This document shows positions 1 to 5,803 of a stretch of DNA of 6,391 bases, piece after piece. The stretch is taken from the NCBI GenBank assembly GCA_030608825.1, contig JAUWDL010000085.1, forward strand, positions 1-6,391. The letters run 5' to 3'. Both the position numbers and the translations under genes were made by a program. The notes under the pieces were generated by a model. It worked only from the letters and a program-made list of their open reading frames with translations, ran no database searches and was not told where the DNA came from. Positions within the stretch are counted from its first letter, which is position 1. Each line of letters opens with the position of its first letter. Source of the DNA: Gemmatimonadales bacterium. Lineage in GTDB: Bacteria; Gemmatimonadota; Gemmatimonadetes; Palauibacterales; Palauibacteraceae.

Positions 1-83
1 CGGCGGCGCTCCAGCAGATGGCCCGCCCCGACTCCCAGCACGAGAGCGAGCGTTACGACGATAACGGTGATCTCGAGTCCCAT
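1..83 (-). CDS. rny: Ribonuclease Y, N-terminal fragment (5' end of gene; runs off left edge)
   Basis: RNase Y is a membrane-anchored endoribonuclease that starts mRNA decay. Only the first 27 codons are in the window. The ATG at 83-81 is preceded by GGAG four bases upstream. The translation starts MGLEITVIVVTLALVLGVGA and continues GHLLERR. This is one hydrophobic segment (about residues 5-21) followed by a basic stretch, as at the N-terminus of RNase Y, where a single transmembrane anchor leads into a long coiled coil. The KH and HD domains would lie outside the window, so the identification rests on the anchor and on the zapA - small RNA - rny gene order. Any other single-pass membrane protein remains possible. 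A strong terminator lies 52 bases upstream of the start, so rny needs its own promoter or read-through. I see no convincing -35/-10 pair in the gap. Confidence 0.72.
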   Translation of the reverse strand, partial: MGLEITVIVVTLALVLGVGAGHLLERR

Positions 84-105
84 CAGGCTCCGAATATCTA
101 TGTCG

Positions 106-128
106 GCGGGGTTCCCGGGACGCCCCGC
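106..128 (-). other. Hairpin in the 5' leader of rny
   Basis: A six-base GCGGGG/CCCCGC inverted repeat (106-111 with 123-128) encloses an 11-base loop that itself contains the palindrome TCCCGGGA. It sits between the T-tract of the upstream terminator and the rny ribosome binding site. It has no T-run of its own on the minus strand, so it is not a terminator. It could protect the 5' end of the rny message or be incidental in GC-rich DNA. No function can be assigned. Confidence 0.35.
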
Positions 129-134
129 AAAAGC

Positions 135-168
135 AAAAAAAAAGGCCGAGCGCTTGCGCGCGCCGACC
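135..168 (-). terminator. Rho-independent terminator after the 6S-like RNA / zapA
   Basis: Read on the minus strand, GGTCGG (168-163), a bulged C, and GCGC (161-158) pair with GCGC (153-150) and TCGGCC (149-144). The loop is the GNRA tetraloop GCAA. Nine T residues follow (143-135). This is a textbook intrinsic terminator. It ends the structured RNA and probably also the long transcript coming through pheT-zapA. Its 3' arm can alternatively pair with sequence at 292-307 to close the 6S-like RNA, so the two structures exclude each other. Confidence 0.88.
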
Positions 169-307
169 GTCAGGCGATATGAGCAACTGGCGACGCATCG
201 CGAAGCGACGCGCCGCATCTATGTACAAGATCTAGTGATCTCCAACGCCCGGCAGCACAAACTGGCAAAACCAAGTTGGGCCGCCGCCGATGGCGTCGCA
301 AGCGGCC
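135..307 (-). ncRNA. ssrS: Probable 6S RNA (structured RNA between zapA and rny)
   Basis: 6S RNA mimics an open promoter and binds sigma-70 RNA polymerase. This 230-base gap between zapA and rny is where 6S RNA is found in many bacteria (next to zapA), and the transcript would be about 165-173 nt, close to the usual size. The ends form a long-range closing stem: GGCCG (307-303) with CGGCC (148-144), CTTGCG (302-297) with CGCAAG (158-153), and CGCC (295-292) with GGCG (164-161), separated by small bulges. The middle holds a perfect 11-bp hairpin, counting two G-U pairs (216-206 with 200-190, loop CTTCG). CAACTTGG (278-271) can pair with the CCAGTTG stretch near 190-184. A stem - open centre - apical stem layout fits 6S, but I cannot score the family model or locate the central bubble exactly. 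A lineage-specific small RNA is the alternative. No clear separate promoter was found at the end of zapA. Confidence 0.62.
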
Positions 308-312
308 ACGGA

Positions 313-630
313 TCAGTCGCCCGCGTCGAGCACCGCCTCGATCCGCCCACGCATCTCGGTAACCCGACCCCCCAGCTCACGCTGCAGCTCCTCCGCGTCC
401 GCATACGCCCGGAAGAGTCGATCCGTAATCTGCATGGAAGCGAGGATCGCTGCCTTGTGCGGCTCGGCCACGTGGCCTCGCACGTGCGCTTCCTGGATCG
501 CGGCGTCCACGTAGCGAGCGCAACGCTCCGTATAGGCTTGACCCATCTCGGACCGGATGAGGTAATCCTCGCCGAAAATGGTCACCCGCACGGCCTTCTG
601 ATCGCCGCCGCTGTCGTCGTTCTCAGTCAT
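313..630 (-). CDS. zapA: Cell division protein ZapA
   Basis: ZapA is a small cytoplasmic protein that bundles FtsZ protofilaments and promotes Z-ring assembly at mid-cell. The 105-residue product has the family layout. A short acidic head comes first (1-11), then a beta-rich globular part starting AVRVTIFGEDYLIRSE (13-28). Next is the YVDAAIQEA helix (40-48), the AAILASMQITDRLF helix (60-73, the typical 'VLAALNIADELF' region), and a C-terminal coiled coil (about 76-101). I chose the ATG at 630 because GGAGG (647-643) lies 12 bases upstream. The in-frame ATG at 642 touches the GGAGG with no spacing and would only add MSRP. The start overlaps the preceding gene by 8 bases (ATGACTGA), implying translational coupling. 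It is followed directly by the 6S-like RNA, a conserved neighbour of zapA. Confidence 0.9.
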   Translation of the reverse strand: MTENDDSGGDQKAVRVTIFGEDYLIRSEMGQAYTERCARYVDAAIQEAHVRGHVAEPHKAAILASMQITDRLFRAYADAEELQRELGGRVTEMRGRIEAVLDAGD

Positions 631-985
631 CGGCCTGCTCATCCTCCATCAACATCAGGCGACTCCGTATGCGGTCCGCTCGGCCTCGTGCCTCGTTCAC
701 GGTTGCCCGGAGGCGGCCGTTCTCATCGGCCAGCTCCTCGAGCCGGGTCTGCAGCTCTGTGGGAGCCATCTCCTCCAAATCGGTGTCTCGCAACGCCTCG
801 GCCAGTTTCCGGTGGTTCGCCTCGGCGACGCTCGCCCGTTCCCTCATGGCCCCGAAGCTGCTGGCGAGGGATTCCACCGCTGCCTCGAGACGCGTGATCT
901 CCTCATCGATGTCGGGTGCGTCGGCCACGACCTCTTCCAGCGCTTGGTCCCCTCCTTCGGAGTCAGGACGTTCGGATGCGGGCAT
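623..985 (-). CDS. Small acidic coiled-coil protein, possible ZapB-like division factor
   Basis: This 120-residue protein has no catalytic motif that I recognise. An acidic, disordered-looking head (1-24) is followed by two heptad-rich helices (about 25-68 and 76-113). They are separated by a break containing a proline (DLEEMAPTEL, 69-78), and the tail is acidic (EDEQADD). There is no signal peptide or membrane segment. The start is the ATG at 985, with GGAGG (999-995) nine bases upstream. A TTG further upstream at 1006 is in frame but lacks this spacing. It overlaps the end of pheT by 23 bases and the start of zapA by 8, so the three are probably translated in a coupled manner. Coiled-coil proteins next to zapA are often ZapB-like partners. 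I infer a Z-ring-associated role from position and architecture only, since coiled coils are too degenerate for family assignment by eye. Confidence 0.82.
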   Translation of the reverse strand: MPASERPDSEGGDQALEEVVADAPDIDEEITRLEAAVESLASSFGAMRERASVAEANHRKLAEALRDTDLEEMAPTELQTRLEELADENGRLRATVNEARGRADRIRSRLMLMEDEQADD

Positions 986-3428
986 CGCTCTTATCCTCCA
1001 GGGCAAAAGTGACGGCGTTCATTGCGGCATCCACCTCCTCGTCGGTGAGTGTGCGATCGGCGGCCTGGAAGCGGAATCGCCAGGCGAGGCTCCGGCATCC
1101 CTCCGGGATCTCCTCGCCCTCGTAGACATCGAACAACCACACCGATTCGAGGAACGGCGGGCAAGCTCCCCGAATGACCTCCTCCAGCTCCGAAACCGTG
1201 CGCTTCTCCGACACGATGATCGCGAGGTCTCTGCCGACGCGAGGGTACGGCGAGAGCGACGCGAAGGCGGCCTCCGCGTCACGTCGAACGGCGGCGAGCC
1301 GAAACTCCCCGCCCCATATGGGAGCCACCCAACGAGGGGCGTCCACGGCGGAGTTCTTGACCCGGCCGGCCAAGCCGACGACCCGCCCCTGCCTTTCGAG
1401 CTCGAAGGCCTCGCCGTCGAGCCACCGGGCGACCGACCCGAGGCCCGCCTCGGCGACTCTTTCGGCGGTGTCAGGGAGAACCGGCCTGACGCCAGCACCG
1501 AGAAGATCCCCGGCGAGCTCCTCGGCCAGGCCCTTGAGATCCCAAAGGTCTACGTCAGCGGCCTCGGCCCCCCAGTGCTCGGGCTCACGACCTCCCGTCA
1601 CCACGAAGGCGGCCCGCAGCTCCTCGAGAGGCAGGGCCGGAGGCTCCTCGTCGTCTCCCGTCGCTGCGAAGGCCGTCCCGATCTCGAACAGCCTCACATC
1701 CCTGCGGCCCCGAGCCAGATTGTACTCCAACCGGTCGAGCAGCGACGCCATCAGGTCGGTGCGAAGCCGGGCCTCCTCGGCCGACAGGGGGTTTCGCAGT
1801 TCCACGGCGTCCGGACCGGCTCGCCGGGCCGTGGCGAAGCTCGCGCTGCGAGCCTCCAGGTAGCCTCGAGCCACGAAGAGCCGGCGGACGCGCTCGGCCC
1901 GCTCCCACGCGGGATCGTCGGGCACGGAGCTCGGCCGAACCGCGAACGCGCCGCCCTCGAAGCGGTTGTAGCCATGCCGGCGTGCTACCTCCTCCACGAG
2001 GTCGATCTCACGCGTGACGTCGTTCCGCCAACCCGGCACGAAGAGGCGAAGCGGTGGATCATCCGCCTTCCCGGACCCGTTGGCAGGCTGAAAGCCGATC
2101 GGGGCGAGAATGCCGGCCAGCTCCTCCCGATCGAAGCTCCGGCCGAGCACCTGCCGCACCCGGGAGGGCCGAAGCTCCAGCACGGTCCGCTCTCCGGGCA
2201 GAGGTCCGACCCGAACCGCCTGCTCCTCGGCCCGACCTCCTGCCGTCGCGAGGATCAGGCGAGCGCAGCGGGTGATCGCCTTCTCGACGTCCGTGCGATC
2301 CACTCCCCGCTCGAAGCGATACGACGCATCCGTGGACAACCCGGCCTGCCGTGCGGTTCTTCGCGTGCGAAGCGGGTCGAACACGGCACACTCGAGGAAG
2401 ACATCCGTCGTCGCCGAGCTCACCTCGGTGTCCTCTCCACCCATGACTCCGGCGAGGCCGATGGCTCCGTCGGCATCCGCGATGACGGATGAGACCTCGG
2501 CGAGAGCGTGCTCTTCGCCATCCAGCGTGCGCAACCGTTCCCCTGCCCTTCCGGCTCGCACCCTGACCTCGGGGCCTCTCAGCGTCGCCAGATCGTAGGC
2601 ATGGAGGGGATGGTTGAGCTCGTGCATCGCGTAGTTCGTGGCATCCACGACGTTGTTGATCGGCCGAGCGCCGAGCGCCCACAGCCGGGCGGCAAGCCAT
2701 GCCGGAGAGGGACAGACGCGCACCCCCCGAATCACTATGCCGAGGAAGCGGCTGCACCGCTCGGGGTCCTCGATGACCACGCGCACCCCGGCCGCCGAGA
2801 CATCGCGCTCCCCGTCGATCCAGGTCGGATTCCAGGCATCGACGGCCGATCCGAAGGACGGAAGCACAAGGCCGGCCTCGCCCTCCGGCGCCAGCTCCCG
2901 CGCCACCGCGAGATGCCCAGCCAGATCGGCCCGGTTCGGGGTAAGGTCCAGCTCCAGGACGTGATCCGGGAAGCCCAGCGCCTCGGCGAGCGGCTCGCCG
3001 GGCACCAGGTCGGGTGGAAGCTCGAGGATGCCCGACTGGTCCCAGCCCAGCCCCAGCTCGCGCTCCGAGCACAGCATCCCGTGGCTCGTCTGGCCGCGGA
3101 TCTTTCGGGTGCCGATCTTCAGGCCGCCGGGCAGCGTCGTGCCGGGCGGAGCATGCGGATAGAGCGCTCCTGCCCGCACGGGCGCTCCGACCACGACGCC
3201 GATGGGCTCATCCGTCCCCACCGTGATGGAAGCCAGGTTGAGTCGGTCGGCGTCCGGGTGTGCCGTCGTCTCCTCCACCCGCGCCACCACGACGCTCTCG
3301 ATCCCGGCGCCGATGCGATGCACTTCGTCCACGGCAACGGCGGTCATGGAGAGATGATCGGCGAGATCCTCGGGCGATCCGTCGATCCCGGGCGCCAGCT
3401 CTCGAAGCCAATTGACTGAGACTTTCAC
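963..3428 (-). CDS. pheT: Phenylalanine--tRNA ligase beta subunit
   Basis: PheT is the large subunit of the (alpha-beta)2 PheRS that charges tRNA-Phe. It binds tRNA and edits mischarged Tyr-tRNA-Phe. The 821-residue product is full length for bacteria. It opens with MKVSVNWLREL, followed by the OB-fold tRNA-binding domain (about 42-150, including SHGMLCSERELG). The B3/B4 editing domain spans about 210-385 (VDATNYAMHELNHPLHAYDL 261-280, GLAGVMGGEDTEVS 324-337, RFERGVD 371-377). The B5 domain spans about 413-485 (WRNDVTREIDLVEEVARRHGY 467-487). The inactive synthetase-like core follows (LRNPLSAEEARLRTDLMASL 544-563), then the C-terminal FDX-ACB domain (about 726-821, SPYPRVGRDLAIIV). The start is a GTG with only a weak ribosome binding site (GCGGGAC); the ATTCGGTGAAAG context overlaps the stop of an upstream mini-ORF. 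It lies 159 bases after pheS, an unusually wide gap for this pair. Confidence 0.98.
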   Translation of the reverse strand: MKVSVNWLRELAPGIDGSPEDLADHLSMTAVAVDEVHRIGAGIESVVVARVEETTAHPDADRLNLASITVGTDEPIGVVVGAPVRAGALYPHAPPGTTLPGGLKIGTRKIRGQTSHGMLCSERELGLGWDQSGILELPPDLVPGEPLAEALGFPDHVLELDLTPNRADLAGHLAVARELAPEGEAGLVLPSFGSAVDAWNPTWIDGERDVSAAGVRVVIEDPERCSRFLGIVIRGVRVCPSPAWLAARLWALGARPINNVVDATNYAMHELNHPLHAYDLATLRGPEVRVRAGRAGERLRTLDGEEHALAEVSSVIADADGAIGLAGVMGGEDTEVSSATTDVFLECAVFDPLRTRRTARQAGLSTDASYRFERGVDRTDVEKAITRCARLILATAGGRAEEQAVRVGPLPGERTVLELRPSRVRQVLGRSFDREELAGILAPIGFQPANGSGKADDPPLRLFVPGWRNDVTREIDLVEEVARRHGYNRFEGGAFAVRPSSVPDDPAWERAERVRRLFVARGYLEARSASFATARRAGPDAVELRNPLSAEEARLRTDLMASLLDRLEYNLARGRRDVRLFEIGTAFAATGDDEEPPALPLEELRAAFVVTGGREPEHWGAEAADVDLWDLKGLAEELAGDLLGAGVRPVLPDTAERVAEAGLGSVARWLDGEAFELERQGRVVGLAGRVKNSAVDAPRWVAPIWGGEFRLAAVRRDAEAAFASLSPYPRVGRDLAIIVSEKRTVSELEEVIRGACPPFLESVWLFDVYEGEEIPEGCRSLAWRFRFQAADRTLTDEEVDAAMNAVTFALEDKSDARIRTS

Positions 3429-3481
3429 CGAATCATGTCCCGCGGGACTCCATGTAGAGAATCCGCCCTCACCCTCAACAT
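3425..3481 (-). CDS. Possible 18-codon upstream ORF overlapping the pheT start
   Basis: An ATG at 3481-3479 opens a frame reading MLRVRADSLHGVPRDMIR, whose TGA (3427-3425) overlaps the pheT GTG as GTGA. This geometry is common for translational coupling. No Shine-Dalgarno sequence precedes the ATG. Instead a -10-like TAAAAT (3491-3486) ends four bases before it, so a leaderless start is conceivable. The peptide resembles nothing I know, and nothing beyond the geometry shows it is translated. Chance occurrence is quite possible. Confidence 0.25.
   Translation of the reverse strand: MLRVRADSLHGVPRDMIR
3437..3448. repeat. 12-bp perfect palindrome just upstream of pheT
   Basis: GTCCCGCGGGAC is a perfect palindrome eight bases upstream of the pheT GTG. 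In RNA it can fold as GUCC/GGAC around a CGCG loop and would cover the only weak ribosome-binding-like bases (CGGGA) of pheT. As DNA it could be a binding site for a dimeric regulator. Neither is demonstrated; such palindromes also arise by chance in GC-rich sequence. Confidence 0.35.
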
Positions 3482-3492
3482 GTATATTTTAG

Positions 3493-3536
3493 TTGACTTT
3501 AAAGCGTCGGCCGCAGAAACGGCTTTAGGTAGTCAA
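3493..3536 (-). promoter_or_regulatory. Interrupted inverted repeat / hairpin in the pheS-pheT spacer
   Basis: On the minus strand TTGACT (3536-3531) pairs with AGTCAA (3498-3493). Inside it TAAAG pairs with CTTTA, and inside that GCCG with CGGC around the loop TTTCTG. The arms are interrupted by small bulges. The element is more AT-rich than its surroundings and has no T-tract after it, so it is not an intrinsic terminator. It overlaps a 13-codon ORF (3540-3499) containing two Phe codons. Possible roles are an mRNA processing or stability element separating pheS from pheT, a protein-binding site, or the remnant of a small inserted repeat. I cannot decide among these. Confidence 0.4.
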
Positions 3537-3540
3537 ACAT
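3499..3540 (-). CDS. Possible 13-residue peptide ORF with two Phe codons between pheS and pheT
   Basis: ATG at 3540 to TAA at 3499 encodes MFDYLKPFLRPTL. Phe occurs at positions 2 and 8. The ORF coincides with the 5' arm and loop of the spacer hairpin, so a ribosome on it would disturb the folding. It loosely recalls the Phe-rich leader peptide upstream of pheST in Escherichia coli. Here, however, it lies inside the operon, has no visible ribosome binding site, and is not followed by an intrinsic terminator. It is recorded as a candidate only. Confidence 0.2.
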   Translation of the reverse strand: MFDYLKPFLRPTL

Positions 3541-3587
3541 ACGCGGCAATTCGCGACGACGCCACCGCGATCCGTCCGCGCGTCGGA

Positions 3588-4619
3588 TTAGCGAAACTGC
3601 GCCAGAAAACGGGCATCGCCCTCGTAAAAGAGCCGGATGTCCGGAATCCCGTACCTGAGCATGGCGATCCGGGCCGAGCCCATGCCGAACGCGTAGCCCG
3701 TGTACCGCTCCGGATCGTACCCTACCGCCTCGAACACGGCCGGGTGCACCATTCCGGAGCCCATGATCTCGATCCAGCCCGTTCCCTTGCAGGTAGAACA
3801 CCCCGATCCCCCGCACATGTGACAGGAGACGTCGACCTCGGCGGAGGGCTCGGTGAAGGGGAAGTAGGCCGGGCGGAAGCGAGCCGTCGTCTCCCGGCCG
3901 AAGAAGCGATGGACGAAATGCTCGATGGTGGAGCGGAACTCCACGAAGTCGATCCCCTCGTCCACGGCCAGCCCCTCGATCTGCTCGAAGGCCGGCGCGT
4001 GCGTCGCATCGAACGGATCGCGCCGGTAGCACAGGCCGGGAACCACGACCCTCACGGGAGGCTCGTGCGTCTCCATGATGCGGGCCTGCACCGGGGACGT
4101 GTGGCTGCGCAGGACGACCCCGTCAGCCAGGTAGAAGGTGTCCCACATATCGGCCGCCGGATGCTCGAGCGGGATGTTGAGAGCCTGGAAATTGTACCAC
4201 TCCGTCTCCGCCTCCGGACCTCGCACCTTTGAGAAGCCGAGCTCCCGGAAGATCTCGCAGATCTCATCGATGACCCGAGTCACCGGATGTACGCCCCCCT
4301 CCCAGGCGCGGCGACCGGGCATCGTGAGGTCCGCCTGCGCGACACCCGCCGACTCGGCGCTCTCCAGGGCCGCCTGTCGAAACGTGTGCGCCTCCTGCAA
4401 CCGGCGCTTGGCTGTGTTTGCCGCCTGGCCGATCGTCCGGCGGTCCTCGGGCGGCGCTTGGCCGATGCGGCTCAGCAACCCGGCCAAATCGCCGCTTCGA
4501 CCCAGGTATCGAACCCTGAGCTCTTCGAGCGCTTCGAGCGACTCCGCCGCCTCGATCGAGGCGAGGCCTTCACCCTCGATCCGCTCCAGAGCGTCGACCA
4601 GTTGAATCGGCTCGGTCAC
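3588..4619 (-). CDS. pheS: Phenylalanine--tRNA ligase alpha subunit
   Basis: PheS carries the class II catalytic site that activates phenylalanine and charges tRNA-Phe with PheT. The product has 343 residues, like other bacterial PheS. An N-terminal coiled-coil arm (about 1-95, with LRVRYLGRSGDLAGLL) comes first. The catalytic domain follows: HPVTRVIDEICEIFRELGF (111-129), WYNFQALNIPLEHPAADMWD (141-160), RSHTSPVQ (171-178), motif 2 YRRDPFDATHAPAFEQIEG (198-216), and motif 3 with YAFGMGSARIAMLRYGI (309-325). A CxxC-x4-CxxC cysteine quartet (266, 269, 274, 277) is inserted before WIEIMGSGMVHP, as in a subset of bacterial PheS. I start it at the GTG at 4619, seven bases after the rplT stop, with GAGG five bases upstream. 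The open frame continues upstream, but only in the shadow of rplT. It is co-transcribed with rplT. Confidence 0.97.
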   Translation of the reverse strand: MTEPIQLVDALERIEGEGLASIEAAESLEALEELRVRYLGRSGDLAGLLSRIGQAPPEDRRTIGQAANTAKRRLQEAHTFRQAALESAESAGVAQADLTMPGRRAWEGGVHPVTRVIDEICEIFRELGFSKVRGPEAETEWYNFQALNIPLEHPAADMWDTFYLADGVVLRSHTSPVQARIMETHEPPVRVVVPGLCYRRDPFDATHAPAFEQIEGLAVDEGIDFVEFRSTIEHFVHRFFGRETTARFRPAYFPFTEPSAEVDVSCHMCGGSGCSTCKGTGWIEIMGSGMVHPAVFEAVGYDPERYTGYAFGMGSARIAMLRYGIPDIRLFYEGDARFLAQFR

Positions 4620-4626
4620 GCCGGCC

Positions 4627-4983
4627 TCAGCGCAGCTGGTCCTTGGCCACCTGCACCAGCTCGGCGAACGCCGCCGGCTCCCGGACGGCCAGATCCGCCA
4701 GCACCTTGCGGTTGAGGTCGACACCGGCACTTCGCAGCCCGCTGATCAAGCGCGAGTAGGAGAGGCCGTTCTCCCGGGACGCTGCGTTGATCCGGCTGAT
4801 CCACAGCGCCCGGAAATCCCGCTTGCGGCGGCGACGGTCGCGATAGGCGTACTCCCATCCACGCTCGACCGCGTCCTTGGCCGACCGGTACAGCTTGGAT
4901 CGCCCGCCGAAGTAGCCGCGGGCTTCCTTCATGAGCTTCTTCTTGCGCTTGTTTCGCGCGATATTCGTCTTTACGCGAGGCAC
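4627..4983 (-). CDS. rplT: 50S ribosomal protein L20 (bL20)
   Basis: L20 binds 23S rRNA early and is essential for assembly of the large subunit. The 118-residue product is the usual length. It has the basic extended N-terminus (MPRVKTNIARNKRKKKLMKE) and the conserved ARGYFGGRSKLYRSAKDAVERG segment (about 21-42). Then come WEYAYRDRRRRKRDFRALWISRINAA (43-68) and the globular C-terminal part with LSYSRLISGLRSAGVDLNRKVLADLA. The start is GTG at 4983, preceded by AAAGAGGTG five bases upstream, a near-ideal ribosome binding site. In Escherichia coli and Bacillus subtilis L20 represses its own operon by binding the messenger RNA. The structured leader upstream of infC here is a plausible target, but that is inference. 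Confidence 0.98.
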   Translation of the reverse strand: MPRVKTNIARNKRKKKLMKEARGYFGGRSKLYRSAKDAVERGWEYAYRDRRRRKRDFRALWISRINAASRENGLSYSRLISGLRSAGVDLNRKVLADLAVREPAAFAELVQVAKDQLR

Positions 4984-5034
4984 CGTCTCACCTCTTTATC
5001 TGTCGCTTCTGAAAGTCTATGCTCCGCTTACTCT

Positions 5035-5229
5035 CTAAAGTCCCAACATCCGCTTGACCCGCTTTGTATCGGCCTTCGAGACGTTCGTCGGCTTGCGCAG
5101 ACGGCGCTTCCTCTTGGGGCTTTTCTTGGTGAGGATGTGGCTGGAGAACGCCCTCCTTCGACGCAACACCCCGGAGCCGGTCTTGCGAAACCGCTTCGCG
5201 GCGGACCGGCGCGTCTTCATTTTCGGCAT
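5035..5229 (-). CDS. rpmI: 50S ribosomal protein L35 (bL35)
   Basis: L35 is a small, very basic protein of the large ribosomal subunit. The 64-residue product starts [20 protein letters not shown] and includes the [20 protein letters not shown] core (29-48), ending in RVKRMLGL, all typical of the family. The ATG start at 5229 is preceded by AAAGGAG ten bases upstream. It sits 49 bases after infC and 51 bases before rplT, in the conserved infC-rpmI-rplT order. The 51-base gap before rplT contains nothing beyond the rplT ribosome binding site. Confidence 0.98.
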   Translation of the reverse strand: MPKMKTRRSAAKRFRKTGSGVLRRRRAFSSHILTKKSPKRKRRLRKPTNVSKADTKRVKRMLGL

Positions 5230-5278
5230 CTGATCTCGACTCCTTTCCGGGCTGTGTGACTCAGCCGGCGCGTATCAC

Positions 5279-5803
5279 TCATTCCACCTCGACGCGGTGC
5301 GGCGCCATGACCATGGTCATCGTGCGCCCTTCTCGCGCGATCGCGATCTCCACGTCGGCGACGTCTTCCAACTCTCCCTTCACCTGCTCCAGTAGCCGGA
5401 TGCCAAGCTCCGGGTGGGTGACCTCTCGACCGCGGAACATCAGCGTGAACTTGACCTTGTCACCTTCTTCGAAGAATCGCCGCGCATGCCGCATCTTGAA
5501 CTCCAGATCGTGGGTCTCGATCCGGGGCCGCAGCTTGACTTCCTTCACGTGTATGTTGTGCTGCTTCTTCCTCGCCTCGCGGAGCTTCCTCGCCAGCTCG
5601 TACTTGTGCTTCCCGTAGTCCATCAGCTTGCAGACCGGCGGGCGCGCGTTGGGCGCCACCTCCACGAGGTCCAGGCTGCGCTCCCGCGCCATGCGCCTCG
5701 CTTCGTCGGTCGGAATGATGCCCACCTGCTCTCCCTCGTCGTCGATCAGGCGGATCGGGCTGATTCGGATTCGATCGTTGACTCTCAGTTCTTCCTGGCT
5801 CAC
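5279..5803 (-). CDS. infC: Translation initiation factor IF-3
   Basis: IF3 binds the 30S subunit, prevents premature 50S joining and proofreads start-codon and initiator-tRNA choice. In the 174-residue form, the N-terminal domain contains RVNDRIRISPIRLID (7-21), GIIPTDEARRMA (28-39) and DLVEVAPNARPPVCKLMDYG (45-64). A basic linker helix follows (HKYELARKLREARKK, 66-80). The C-terminal 30S-binding domain runs from about 86 to the end (KLRPRIETHDLEFKMRHARR, 90-109). I prefer the GTG at 5803, which follows AGAGAGGGG closely. An in-frame GTG at 5821 (180 residues) and an ATT three codons before it lack any ribosome binding site. Escherichia coli infC uses ATT to permit autoregulation, so the true start is worth checking. 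A promoter, long leader and intrinsic terminator lie upstream. Confidence 0.97.
   Translation of the reverse strand: MSQEELRVNDRIRISPIRLIDDEGEQVGIIPTDEARRMARERSLDLVEVAPNARPPVCKLMDYGKHKYELARKLREARKKQHNIHVKEVKLRPRIETHDLEFKMRHARRFFEEGDKVKFTLMFRGREVTHPELGIRLLEQVKGELEDVADVEIAIAREGRTMTMVMAPHRVEVE

Noticed and set aside
67..897. 276-codon plus-strand open frame across rny, the 6S-like RNA, zapA and the coiled-coil gene
   Set aside because: It crosses a terminator, an RNA gene and two supported minus-strand genes, and its translation has Arg/Pro-rich shadow composition.
669..2492. 607-codon plus-strand open frame antisense to pheT and the coiled-coil gene
   Set aside because: It is a shadow frame of GC-rich coding DNA. 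Its translation is low-complexity (Arg, Pro, Gly, Ser, Leu), shows no domain, and lies opposite clearly conserved PheT.
2508..3419. 303-codon plus-strand open frame opposite the PheT N-terminal half
   Set aside because: Same shadow effect; no recognisable protein and no ribosome binding site, fully antisense to conserved PheT domains.
3437..3448. Palindrome GTCCCGCGGGAC as an intrinsic terminator of pheS
   Set aside because: Stem is short and no T-tract follows on either strand.
4620..4730. N-terminal extension of the pheS frame by 37 codons
   Set aside because: The extension is the out-of-frame shadow of the rplT 3' end (Trp/Arg/Ser-rich). The GTG at 4619 has a GAGG ribosome binding site and gives the normal PheS length.
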